A stretch of 64,000 nucleotides of DNA from the NCBI GenBank assembly GCA_958450865.1, contig CAUDNY010000001.1, forward strand, positions 434,001 to 498,000. The letters are read 5' to 3'. The position numbers and the translations under genes were made by a program. Positions 40,112-48,227 of this stretch are shown here, in pieces. The notes beneath the pieces were generated by a model that saw nothing but the letters and a program-made list of their open reading frames with translations, was not told where the DNA came from and did not search any database. How positions within the stretch are numbered: position 1 is the first letter of the stretch; each line of letters opens with the position of its first letter. This DNA is from an uncultured Collinsella sp. (GTDB lineage Bacteria; Actinomycetota; Coriobacteriia; Coriobacteriales; Coriobacteriaceae).

Positions 40112-41116
40112 CTAACGCAAATCGCGCACCGTATCGCCCTCTACGAGCACACCGGGGATCAGCATGTGCTCCACGCCAGACGCACCCCCATCAGCGCCGG
40201 CAATCTTGTCGACCGCCCACATGCCGACGCGCTTGTTGTCAAAGCGCACCGTGGTCAGGCGACGGTCGGGCACGATATCGCCCAGGCTGTCATCAACACC
40301 CACCACGCTCACTTCCTCGGGCACACGCCTTCCGCACGACTCGAGCCCGCGAATGCAGCCGTATGCCATGGCATCGTTGGAAGCATAAATGGCCGTACAG
40401 GTCGGATCTTCCGCCAGAGCCTGACCGGCAGCATATCCGCTCTGTGCCGTCCAATCCCCACGGACGAGTCGCGGCGGCTCAATTCCATGCGCGCGCAATG
40501 TCTCGCGCCAGCCTTCCTCGCGCCGCATGCCCGAAAGTGAGCGCTCGGGACACGAGATAAAGTGCACGGTTTTGTGCCCCCGCCCCAGCAAGTACTCGAC
40601 CACCTGGCGCGAGCAATCGAACTGGTCGTTATCGACCGTTGAACAGAGCGGGTGCTCCAGCATCGTAACGAGCACCGTCTGCATGCCGGGCAGCGGCTCG
40701 AAGGTGCCAAAGTCCGCCGGCATGCGATTCATGATCACGACCATGCCATCCACCGGCAGCGCGCTCATGCGCGACGATGCGCTCTCGAGGGTATAGGGAT
40801 GTCCATCTACTTTAGTGAGGGTGATGGCATAGCCATGTTTGTCGGCCGCGGCGGCAAAGCCCTCCATACGGTCGAGGTTGCCGGTACCGGTAATGTTGAA
40901 CATGGCGACGCCGACGGTCTTAAACTTGCCACGGCGCAGCGATCGACCGGCGAAATTGGGGCGATACCCCAGCTCGCGCATGGCGGCACGCACGCGTTCC
41001 TTGGTCTCGGGGCGCACACTGGGCGAATCGTGCACGGTGCGCGAGACCGTCTGCTCCGAGACGCCCGCGAGGCGCGCCACGTCTTTGACGGATACCGATT
41101 TTTTAACAGCGGCCAT
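40112..41116 (-). CDS. LacI-family regulator of lac module 1
   Basis: A 334-residue repressor with headpiece VSVKDVARLAGVSEQTVSRT near residues 7-26 and a sugar-binding core with AIYASNDAMAYGCIRGL near 235 and VVGVDDSLGDIV near 268. It closely resembles the gal regulator at 30175 and the module 2 regulator at 45089 but has its own recognition helix context. It is divergent from lacE-lacG module 1, and two inverted AATGGCAACGTYAACATT operators lie between them. The ribosome site (AAAGA) is weak. Confidence 0.9.
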   Translation of the reverse strand: MAAVKKSVSVKDVARLAGVSEQTVSRTVHDSPSVRPETKERVRAAMRELGYRPNFAGRSLRRGKFKTVGVAMFNITGTGNLDRMEGFAAAADKHGYAITLTKVDGHPYTLESASSRMSALPVDGMVVIMNRMPADFGTFEPLPGMQTVLVTMLEHPLCSTVDNDQFDCSRQVVEYLLGRGHKTVHFISCPERSLSGMRREEGWRETLRAHGIEPPRLVRGDWTAQSGYAAGQALAEDPTCTAIYASNDAMAYGCIRGLESCGRRVPEEVSVVGVDDSLGDIVPDRRLTTVRFDNKRVGMWAVDKIAGADGGASGVEHMLIPGVLVEGDTVRDLR

Positions 41117-41228
41117 AGGTCGATCTTTCTATGTCAACGATGCCATTGGTGGCACCCTACGCAGTCAAATGAAACGTCTTCAAGTATATCTAACGCCTCC
41201 CCCACCATACGCTCACCACCCAAAACCT

Positions 41229-41239
41229 ACCGTTCACCG
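41229..41239. promoter_or_regulatory. ACCGTTCACCG motif in lac module 1
   Basis: A one-base variant of the ACCGTTCACGG motif between the LacI gene and lacE; it matches the variant at 66-77. Confidence 0.4.
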
Positions 41240-41274
41240 ACATTTTTGCTTCCCCGAACGGCTTTTGTCGCCCA

Positions 41275-41412
41275 AATGTTAACGTTGCCATTGTGCAAAC
41301 ACAGAGCCACCGGGCGGCTCAAACGTTTACGCGTAAGGAATCGACGGTTCGCAGGCACAGGAACCACCGGTTCGCGTCTTTTTTTGTGTCACAAAATGGC
41401 AACGTCAACATT
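41275..41412. promoter_or_regulatory. Inverted operator pair of lac module 1
   Basis: AATGTTAACGTTGCCATT (41275-41292) and AATGGCAACGTCAACATT (41395-41412) are reverse complements with one mismatch, 120 bp apart. The second is about 60 bp before the lacE start. They are the obvious sites for the divergent LacI protein. Confidence 0.7.
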
Positions 41413-41473
41413 TTGGCAACCGAACGCCAAAAGCTACCATCGTTGCTAACCCACCGACTCTTAGGAGCATTGC

Positions 41474-43249
41474 ATGGAGCAACTCATCGCCATCATCGAA
41501 AAGGGCCAACCCTTTTTCAACGCGATCGCCCGCAACAAGTACCTCAAGGCGATCCGCGACGGCTTTATCTCCGTCATCCCCATCATCATCTTCTCGTCCA
41601 TCTTCTGCCTGGTAGCCTCGGTCCCTAACATCTGGGGTTTCTACTGGCCCGATGACATCAACAACGCCCTGTGGAAGTGCTACAACTACTCCATGGGCAT
41701 CCTGGCCATCGCCTGCGCCGCCACCACGGCCAAGCACTTCGCCGACGCCCAGAACCGTGATCTGCCCAAGAACAACCAGATCAACTTCATCTCGTGCATG
41801 TGCGCGGCCATCATCGGCTTCTTGCTCCTTTCGAGCGACACGATCGCCACGGACGCCGCCAGCGGCTTCAACACCACCTATCTTGGTTCCAAAGGCCTGC
41901 TGACCGCCTTTATCGCTGCGTTTGTGACCGGCATCATCTACAAGTTCTTTATTAAGCGCAACATCACCGTCAAGATGCCCGAGCAGGTTCCGCCCAACAT
42001 CTCGCAGACCTTTAAGGACATCATCCCCTTCTCCGTCTGCATCACCGTCTTTTGGGTCTTTGACATCGTCTTCCGCGCTGCCTTTGGCTTCTGCTTTGCC
42101 CAGGGCGTCATCCAGGTGTTCCAGCCCCTGTTCACCGCTGCCGACGGCTACATCGGCCTCGCTGTGATCTACGGCGCCATGAGCCTCTTCTGGTTCGTGG
42201 GCGTCCACGGCCCCTCGATCGTCGAGCCCGCCATCGCCGCCGCTCTCGTTGCCAACATGACCGACAACCTGGCTGCGTTCCAGGCCGGCCAGCACGCTTC
42301 CGCTGTCCTGACCCAGGGTGCCCAGTACTTCGTCGTCTGCATGGGCGGCACCGGCGCCACGCTCGTCCTGGTCTTTATGTTCTGCTTCCTGGCCAAGTCT
42401 CAGGAGATGCGCGCCGTCGGCAAGGCAGCTATCGTCCCGGTCTGCTTCGCTGTCAACGAGCCGCTACTGTTCGCCGCGCCCATCGTGCTCAACCCCGTCT
42501 TCTTTGTCCCGTTTGTCTTTGCCCCGATCGCCAACATCTGGATCCTCAAGATCTTTATCGACTTCTTGGGCATGAACGGCTTTATGTACACCCTGCCTTG
42601 GACTGTCCCCGGCCCCATCGGCACCATCATGGGCCTGGGCTTCCAGCCGCTCGCCTTTGTGATGCTCGCCATCATCCTGGTCGTCGACTTTGCCCTGTAC
42701 TACCCGTTCTTCCGTGCCTATGACGCCCAGAAGTGCGCCGAGGAGACCGAGATCTCCCAGGAGGAGCTCGCCGCCAAGAACGCCGAGAAGGCCGCCAAGC
42801 TCAACGATGCCTTCCAGGGCAAGGCCGATGCCAAGAGCGTTGCCGCCGGCGCTGCTGCCGAGGCCGTGAAGGCCGACGCCCCCGCCGCTTCTGCAGCACC
42901 CGCTGCCGAGGCTACGACCGCCAGCGACCTCAACGGCAAGCGCGTGCTCGTGCTCTGCCAGGGCGGCGGTACCTCGGGCCTGCTCGCCAACGCGCTGGCC
43001 AAGGCTGCCAAGGAGCGCGGTATTAACCTCGAAACCGCTGCCGAGGCCTATGGCAACCACGTCGACATGCTCCCCGACTTTGACCTAGTCGTCCTGGCCC
43101 CGCAGGCCGCAAGCTACCTGGCCGACCTGCAGAAAGACTGCGAACGCGTGGGCAACAAGTGCGTCGCCTGCCGCGGCAAGCAGTACATCGAGCTCTCCCA
43201 GAACGGCGACAAGTCTCTCGCCTTCGTAAGTGAGCAACTCTCGAAGTAA
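41474..43249 (+). CDS. lacE: PTS lactose-family IICB transporter (module 1)
   Basis: A 591-residue fused transporter. The IIC domain (residues 1-430) has about ten membrane helices, with WFVGVHGPSIVEPAI near 240 and FAVNEPLLFAAPIVLNP near 325. An Ala/Glu-rich linker follows (430-485). The IIB domain carries the phosphorylated Cys495 in LVLCQGGGTSGLL. The overall length and order are those of LacE. CTTAGGAG precedes the ATG. It brings lactose or a similar beta-galactoside in as the 6-phosphate, using LacF as IIA. Directly followed by lacG after a hairpin. Control by the divergent LacI regulator is indicated by paired operators. Confidence 0.95.
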   Translation: MEQLIAIIEKGQPFFNAIARNKYLKAIRDGFISVIPIIIFSSIFCLVASVPNIWGFYWPDDINNALWKCYNYSMGILAIACAATTAKHFADAQNRDLPKNNQINFISCMCAAIIGFLLLSSDTIATDAASGFNTTYLGSKGLLTAFIAAFVTGIIYKFFIKRNITVKMPEQVPPNISQTFKDIIPFSVCITVFWVFDIVFRAAFGFCFAQGVIQVFQPLFTAADGYIGLAVIYGAMSLFWFVGVHGPSIVEPAIAAALVANMTDNLAAFQAGQHASAVLTQGAQYFVVCMGGTGATLVLVFMFCFLAKSQEMRAVGKAAIVPVCFAVNEPLLFAAPIVLNPVFFVPFVFAPIANIWILKIFIDFLGMNGFMYTLPWTVPGPIGTIMGLGFQPLAFVMLAIILVVDFALYYPFFRAYDAQKCAEETEISQEELAAKNAEKAAKLNDAFQGKADAKSVAAGAAAEAVKADAPAASAAPAAEATTASDLNGKRVLVLCQGGGTSGLLANALAKAAKERGINLETAAEAYGNHVDMLPDFDLVVLAPQAASYLADLQKDCERVGNKCVACRGKQYIELSQNGDKSLAFVSEQLSK

Positions 43250-43259
43250 GTAACGCTTA

Positions 43260-43291
43260 GGGCCAGCCGACCATCCAAGACCGGCTGGCCC
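43260..43291 (+). terminator. Intercistronic hairpin lacE-lacG (module 1)
   Basis: GGGCCAGCCG and CGGCTGGCCC form a ten-pair stem between lacE and lacG, ending 24 bases before the lacG start codon. A weak T-rich tail suggests partial termination that lowers lacG relative to lacE, or mRNA protection. Confidence 0.55.
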
Positions 43292-43315
43292 TTCGATTTA
43301 GACGATTGGATCATC

Positions 43316-44755
43316 ATGTCCGTTAATCCTGCTAGCGTCACCAACCCGCCTGCGCAGTTTCCAGAGGACTTTGTCTTTGGCGGCGCCACTGCTGCCTACC
43401 AGGTAGAGGGCGAGACCCGCACTCACGGTAAGGGCAAGGTTGCCTGGGACGACTTCCTGGAGGCCCAGGGGCGCTTTTCCCCCGATCCCGCTTCGGACTT
43501 CTACAACCAGTACCCCGTCGATCTGGAGCTGTGCGAGGAGTTCGGCATCAACGGCATCCGCCTCTCCATCGCCTGGAGCCGCATCTTCCCCAACGGCACC
43601 GGCAAAATCAACCCCGAGGGTGTCCAGTTCTACCACGACCTTTTCGCCGAGTGCCACAAGCACCACGTTGAGCCGTTTGTCACGCTGCATCACTTCGATA
43701 CGCCGCTGCCCCTCTTTGAGAAGGGCGACTTCCTCAACCGCGAGACCATCGACGCCTTTGTGGACTTTGCCACCTTCTGCTTTAAGGAGTACGCCGACCA
43801 GGTGACCTATTGGTTCACCTTTAACGAGATCTGGGCCGACGCCTCCAACACCTACATCGAGGGTACCTTCCCCGGTGGCGTCAAGGCGCATCTTGCCGAG
43901 GCCTTCCAGTGCGAGCACAACATGATGCTCGCACACGCCAAGGCCGTGCTGGCCTTCCACAACGGCGGCTTTAAGGGCAAGATCGGCGTTATCCAGTCGC
44001 TGGAGTTCAAGTACCCGCTCAATGAGAACGACCCCGCCGACATCAAGGCCGCCAACAACGAGCACGTGCTGCAGAACCAGTTTTTGCTCGACGCTACCTT
44101 CCGCGGCGACTACGCGCCCGACACCCTCGAGTGCGCCAGCCGCCTGGCTGCCGTCTCGGGCGGCACCATCGAGATCCTGGACGAGGACCTCGAGATTATG
44201 CGCGAGGCAGCGCTCTACAACGACTACCTGGGTGTCAACAACTACCAGTGCCGCTTCCTCAAGGCTTACGACGGCGAGAACGACCTGCACCACAACGGTA
44301 CGGGCGAGAAAGGCACCGGCCGCTGGCGCGTTAAGGGTATTGGCGAGCATGTGAACAAGCCTGGCATCCCCACCACCGACTGGGACTGGATCATCTATCC
44401 CGAGGGTCTGTTCGATCTGCTCGTCTACATTAAGCAGCGCTATCCCAACTACAAGCAGATCTTCATCACCGAGAACGGCATGGGCTACAAGGATCCCTAC
44501 AAGGACGGCTTTGTGGACGACCAGCCGCGCATCGACTACATCGAGCAGCACCTGCGCTGGCTGCTCAAGGCCATGGAGGTGGGCGTCAACGTGGGCGGCT
44601 ACTTCCTATGGAGCCTGCAGGATCAGTTCTCCTGGACCAATGGCTACAACAAGCGTTACGGCTTTTTCTACGTTGACTTTGAAACCCAGAAGCGCACGCC
44701 CAAGGCAAGCGCATACTGGTATAAGCACGTGGCGCAGACCCGTCGTCTGGACTAG
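43316..44755 (+). CDS. lacG: 6-phospho-beta-galactosidase (module 1)
   Basis: A 479-residue GH1 enzyme. The acid/base Glu171 is in WFTFNEIW and the nucleophile Glu386 in FITENGMGYKD. FGGATAAYQVEGETR near the start and LWSLQDQFSWTNGYNKRYGFFYVDF near the end are standard GH1 segments. The latter includes the phosphate-binding Ser-Trp-Thr and Lys-Arg-Tyr residues typical of 6-phospho-glycosidases. It hydrolyses lactose 6-phosphate to glucose and galactose 6-phosphate. The paralogue in module 2 is very similar, so the two modules may differ in aglycone preference. Confidence 0.95.
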   Translation: MSVNPASVTNPPAQFPEDFVFGGATAAYQVEGETRTHGKGKVAWDDFLEAQGRFSPDPASDFYNQYPVDLELCEEFGINGIRLSIAWSRIFPNGTGKINPEGVQFYHDLFAECHKHHVEPFVTLHHFDTPLPLFEKGDFLNRETIDAFVDFATFCFKEYADQVTYWFTFNEIWADASNTYIEGTFPGGVKAHLAEAFQCEHNMMLAHAKAVLAFHNGGFKGKIGVIQSLEFKYPLNENDPADIKAANNEHVLQNQFLLDATFRGDYAPDTLECASRLAAVSGGTIEILDEDLEIMREAALYNDYLGVNNYQCRFLKAYDGENDLHHNGTGEKGTGRWRVKGIGEHVNKPGIPTTDWDWIIYPEGLFDLLVYIKQRYPNYKQIFITENGMGYKDPYKDGFVDDQPRIDYIEQHLRWLLKAMEVGVNVGGYFLWSLQDQFSWTNGYNKRYGFFYVDFETQKRTPKASAYWYKHVAQTRRLD

Positions 44756-44847
44756 TTAACGCTATCGGCCGCCGTGACCATCACGCTGCCGTGCACCTTA
44801 CCATTCCCGATCGCATGGGCGCTGCGTCCATGCACCTCTTTCCGTGT

Positions 44848-44905
44848 GGCGGATACGACCTTCCCGGTGGATGCTTCAGCATCCTTGGTCGTATCCGCCG
44901 TTTTT
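44848..44905 (+). terminator. Terminator of lac module 1
   Basis: GGCGGATACGACC and GGTCGTATCCGCC form a perfect 13-bp stem with a nested GGATGC/GCATCC hairpin, followed by a T-rich run. Confidence 0.9.
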
Positions 44906-44933
44906 GTTTTTGGGCGAGCTAGGCCGCACGTTT

Positions 44934-44990
44934 GTCTCGATCTGTAACATCTGACTCGCTTTTGGCCGTCTAACTGTTACAGGTCAAGAC
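44934..44990. repeat. TGTAACA/TGTTACA palindrome, copy 1
   Basis: A stem of GTCTCGATCTGTAACA with TGTTACAGGTCAAGAC around a 25-base loop containing CTTTTGG. It is the first of a tandem pair after lacG module 1. Confidence 0.7.
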
Positions 44991-45015
44991 AAAGATGATG
45001 GCTGGGTAGACAAAA

Positions 45016-45070
45016 TCTCGATCTGTAACACCTAGTCGAGTTTTTGGGTCCCACCTGTTACAGATTTAGA
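45016..45070. repeat. TGTAACA/TGTTACA palindrome, copy 2
   Basis: TCTCGATCTGTAACA pairs with TGTTACAGATTTAGA. It lies 25 bp after copy 1, with the same loop style (GTTTTTGGG). Confidence 0.7.
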
Positions 45071-45088
45071 CGAACAGGCCGAGCACGT

Positions 45089-46099
45089 CTACGCCCGCAG
45101 ATCCCGCACGCTCGCGCGCTCGACCAGCACGCCCGAAACGAGCGTACGGCTTCTGGAGCTCGGGGCTTCCAGACCTGCGACGACCTCGTTAAGCGCACGG
45201 ATGCCCAGCTCGCGGTGGCGAAACTTCACAGACGTCAGAATCGAGTTGGGAATCGTCTTGTAGAGCTCATCGTCGAAGCCGATCACGGACACGTCATCGG
45301 GCACACTGAGCCCTTTGTCACGTAGAGCCATCATCACGCCGTTTGCCATGCAGTCGTTAGCAGCGAGAACCGCCGTGCAATCGGGTTTATCGGCAAGCAC
45401 AAGGCCCGCGGCATAGCCACTATCCGCATTCCAATCGCCTTGCAGAGGCTCGGGCGGCTCAATGCCACACGCCTCGAGTGCCGCTCGCCAACCTTTCATA
45501 CGGCACTGGCTCGACAGCGACTCTTTCTTACCAGAAACGAAGTACACGTTCTTGTGCCCGTGATTCAAGAAATACTCGCACGCCATGCGCGCGCCGCCCT
45601 CTTGGTCGTCACTGACGGTGGAGCAGGTAGGATGCTCCATCGGCGTAATAATTACCGTCTTGAGGTCTTTCGGCGCCTCAAAGGTATCAAAGTCATCGAC
45701 CATCTGACGCAGGTTGAAGATCATGCCATCAACAGGCAGCTGCGACATCCTGCGCGCCGCATCGGCAAGGGTCATCTTCTCCCCCGCCCGCTTTTTGATC
45801 ATCGTGAGAGCAAAGCCTCGCTCTTCGGCGGCATCGGCGATACCGTCGATCATGTCCACGGCGCCGCCCGACAAGTGGAACATCACCACGCCGATGCACC
45901 CGTAACGGCCCAACTTGAGTGAACGCGCGGCAAAGTTCGCCCGGAACCCAAGCGCCTCCATTGCCGAATGGACCTTATCGCGTGTCGACTCTCGCACGCT
46001 ATCGGGCTCGTTGATCACGCGCGACACCGTCTTGAGAGAAACGCCCGCGGCAACTGCTACATCGTTCATTGAGACATTTTTCTTGTCCATCGTTGCCAC
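45089..46099 (-). CDS. LacI-family regulator of lac module 2
   Basis: A repressor of about 336 residues with headpiece VSMNDVAVAAGVSLKTVSRV and a core containing AVLAANDCMANGVMMAL and VIGFDDELYKTIPN. I place the start at a GTG five bases after GGAG; the ATG three codons later (46090) is the alternative. It is divergent from lacE module 2, and a perfect AATGACAACGTTGTCATT palindrome lies in between. It differs from the other two LacI proteins in its recognition helix (SLKTVSRV versus SEQTVSRT and SQQTVSRV), matching the different operator. Confidence 0.88.
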   Translation of the reverse strand: MATMDKKNVSMNDVAVAAGVSLKTVSRVINEPDSVRESTRDKVHSAMEALGFRANFAARSLKLGRYGCIGVVMFHLSGGAVDMIDGIADAAEERGFALTMIKKRAGEKMTLADAARRMSQLPVDGMIFNLRQMVDDFDTFEAPKDLKTVIITPMEHPTCSTVSDDQEGGARMACEYFLNHGHKNVYFVSGKKESLSSQCRMKGWRAALEACGIEPPEPLQGDWNADSGYAAGLVLADKPDCTAVLAANDCMANGVMMALRDKGLSVPDDVSVIGFDDELYKTIPNSILTSVKFRHRELGIRALNEVVAGLEAPSSRSRTLVSGVLVERASVRDLRA

Positions 46100-46193
46100 T
46101 ACTTCTCCAGTCGGTTTTGCATCGCTTGTTTTTTGTGTTCTAGCATACACTACCTGCCTGATTGATAAATCAACCGTTTATCGAACAATATCG

Positions 46194-46202
46194 ACCGTTC
46201 AC
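46194..46202. promoter_or_regulatory. ACCGTTCAC motif in lac module 2
   Basis: A shortened copy of the recurring motif, followed by CC instead of GG. It adjoins GAACAATATCGA (46183-46194), shared with the lacF region. Confidence 0.35.
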
Positions 46203-46236
46203 CCGTAAATCCTTGTTGCTCTTCCAAAAATGTCTT

Positions 46237-46271
46237 ACGTTGTCATTAACGAAATGACAACGTTGTCATTT
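46237..46271. promoter_or_regulatory. Overlapping operators of lac module 2
   Basis: AATGACAACGTTGTCATT at 46253-46270 is a perfect 18-bp palindrome. An additional ACGTTGTCATT half site at 46237 gives a second, overlapping inverted repeat. About 105 bp before lacE. Confidence 0.7.
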
Positions 46272-46374
46272 CGCAATGCCTTCCTTAAGCAGGAAGGTTT
46301 CCGGGCAGTCCTAACCATCCATCGACGACCAGTTCCATCCACATGCATTGCGCATCGAGCAGCAAAGGAGCTCT

Positions 46375-48153
46375 ATGGACGCCATCGTAAAGATGCTCGA
46401 AAAGCATCAACCGTTCTTTGAGAAGATCTCGAGGAACATCTACCTCCAGGCCATTAAGGACGGATTCCTTGGGTGCATGCCCATCGTCCTCACCTCTTCG
46501 ATCTTCCTGCTAATTGCCACCCTTCCTGGCGTAGTCGGCATCACGTTGCCCCAGCCGCTCCTCGACTGGTGCAACAAGCTGTACAACTTCACCATGGGTG
46601 TCATGGGCATCATGGTTGCCGGCACCACCGCCAAGAACTTTACGGCTTCCATGAACCGTCGCATGCCCGCCGGCAAGGTGCTCAACGACGGCTCCACCAT
46701 GGTGGCCGCCCAGTGCAGCATGCTGCTGCTCGCAGTCACGCAGTTCACCACCAAGTTCAACGGCTCCGAACTTTCGGTCTTCGATTGCACCAGCATGGGC
46801 ACGCGCGGTCTGTTCTCGGCCTATATCGCCGCGTTCATTACCGTGTGGGTCTACAAATTCTGCGTCTCGCGCGATCTGACCATTAAGCTGCCCAAGGAGG
46901 TCCCGGGCGCCATCGCTCAGAACTTCCGCGATATCATCCCCTTTGGCGGCGCCGTCATCATCTGCGGCATCATCGATGTCGTCGTGCGCAACCTCATGGG
47001 CGTTCCGTTCTCCGAGCTGCTTATCAAACTGCTCTCCCCGCTCTTTACCGCTGCAGAAACCTATCCTGGCCTTATCCTTATCCAGGCAGCCACCGCGTTC
47101 TTCTGGTTCATCGGCGTCCACGGCCCCTCGATCGTCCAGCCGGGCATCGACCCCATCCGTCTTGCCAACCAGGCCGAGAACCTGCAGGTTCTGCTGGCAG
47201 GTGGCCACCCCGCCCACTCCCTCACCTTTAACATGTCGCTCGTGGGTGAGTTCGGCGGCACCGGCGCCACGTTCATCGTGCCGCTTCTGCTGATTCTCTT
47301 TATGAAGTCCAAGCAGCTCAAAGCCGTCGGTAAGGCCTCGATTGTTCCTGTTGCCTTCGCCGTCAACGAACCGCTGCTCTTTGGCGCCCCGATGATCCTT
47401 AACCCCTACATGCTCATCCCCTTTGTTGCCGCCGGCTGCGTCAACGTGAGTGTTGCCAAGTTCTTTATCGATAACGTGGGCATGAACGGCTTCTCCTTCG
47501 TGGTGCCTTGGGCTACCCCTGCCCCCATCGGCATCTTCATCACCACGAACTTCCAGCTTATCGCTCTGGTATTTGTCGCGATCATCATCTTGCTGGACGC
47601 CATCATCTACCTGCCGTTCTTGAAGGCATACGATAAGCTGCTCTGCGACCAGGAGGCCGAGCGCGCCGCCGAGCTGGGTCTCGAGTCCGATGGTGCCGCT
47701 GCCATCGCCGCCGACGCCTCTGCGCCCGCTGTCGAGCAGGCTACCGCTTCCGTCGAGCCGACCGCCGCTGCCGCCGACAGCAAGCCTGTCGCCGATCAGC
47801 CCGAGCCCGCCGCCGACGCATCCGCCAAGAAGGATGTCGACGGTCTGAAGGTCCTCGTCCTGTGCGCCGGCGCCGGCACCTCTGCCATGCTTGCCAATGC
47901 CATCAAGGAAGGTGCCGCGCAGACCGGAGAGAACATCGCTTCCTCTGCCGGCGCTTATGGCCAGCACACTGCCATCATGGATCAGTACGACGTCATCGTG
48001 CTCGCCCCGCAGGTCCGTAGCTACTACAACGACATGAAGGCCGACACCGATCGTCTGGGCATTAAGCTGCTCGCTCCCCGCGGTAAGGAATATATCGACC
48101 TTACTCGCGACCCTGCTGGCGCCATCAAGTGGCTCCGCGAGAACCTCGACTAG
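46375..48153 (+). CDS. lacE: PTS lactose-family IICB transporter (module 2)
   Basis: A 592-residue paralogue of the module 1 transporter with the same layout. Ten or so membrane helices occupy 1-430 (WFIGVHGPSIVQPGI, FAVNEPLLFGAPMILNP), then an Ala/Pro/Glu-rich linker to about 490, then a IIB domain with phospho-Cys497 in LVLCAGAGTSAMLAN. AAAGGAGC precedes the ATG of MDAIV. There is no dedicated IIA gene beside it, so LacF is the probable phosphate donor. Followed by lacG module 2. A different but related beta-galactoside may be the preferred substrate. Confidence 0.94.
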   Translation: MDAIVKMLEKHQPFFEKISRNIYLQAIKDGFLGCMPIVLTSSIFLLIATLPGVVGITLPQPLLDWCNKLYNFTMGVMGIMVAGTTAKNFTASMNRRMPAGKVLNDGSTMVAAQCSMLLLAVTQFTTKFNGSELSVFDCTSMGTRGLFSAYIAAFITVWVYKFCVSRDLTIKLPKEVPGAIAQNFRDIIPFGGAVIICGIIDVVVRNLMGVPFSELLIKLLSPLFTAAETYPGLILIQAATAFFWFIGVHGPSIVQPGIDPIRLANQAENLQVLLAGGHPAHSLTFNMSLVGEFGGTGATFIVPLLLILFMKSKQLKAVGKASIVPVAFAVNEPLLFGAPMILNPYMLIPFVAAGCVNVSVAKFFIDNVGMNGFSFVVPWATPAPIGIFITTNFQLIALVFVAIIILLDAIIYLPFLKAYDKLLCDQEAERAAELGLESDGAAAIAADASAPAVEQATASVEPTAAAADSKPVADQPEPAADASAKKDVDGLKVLVLCAGAGTSAMLANAIKEGAAQTGENIASSAGAYGQHTAIMDQYDVIVLAPQVRSYYNDMKADTDRLGIKLLAPRGKEYIDLTRDPAGAIKWLRENLD

Positions 48154-48166
48154 TTTCTCCCCTGTT

Positions 48167-48193
48167 GGTGCCCGAATCCCCAGTTCGGGCACC
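48167..48193 (+). terminator. Intercistronic hairpin lacE-lacG (module 2)
   Basis: GGTGCCCGAA and TTCGGGCACC form a ten-pair stem with a seven-base loop 35 bp before lacG. It corresponds in position to the module 1 hairpin but has an unrelated sequence. Confidence 0.55.
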
Positions 48194-48227
48194 TCTCCCT
48201 ATTCGTATCCCACAGAAAGGATGACTC

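Noticed and set aside
46510..48192. Open frame of 560 codons on the minus strand
   Set aside because: Antisense to lacE module 2. Its composition mirrors the sense codons; the sense strand encodes a clear PTS transporter.
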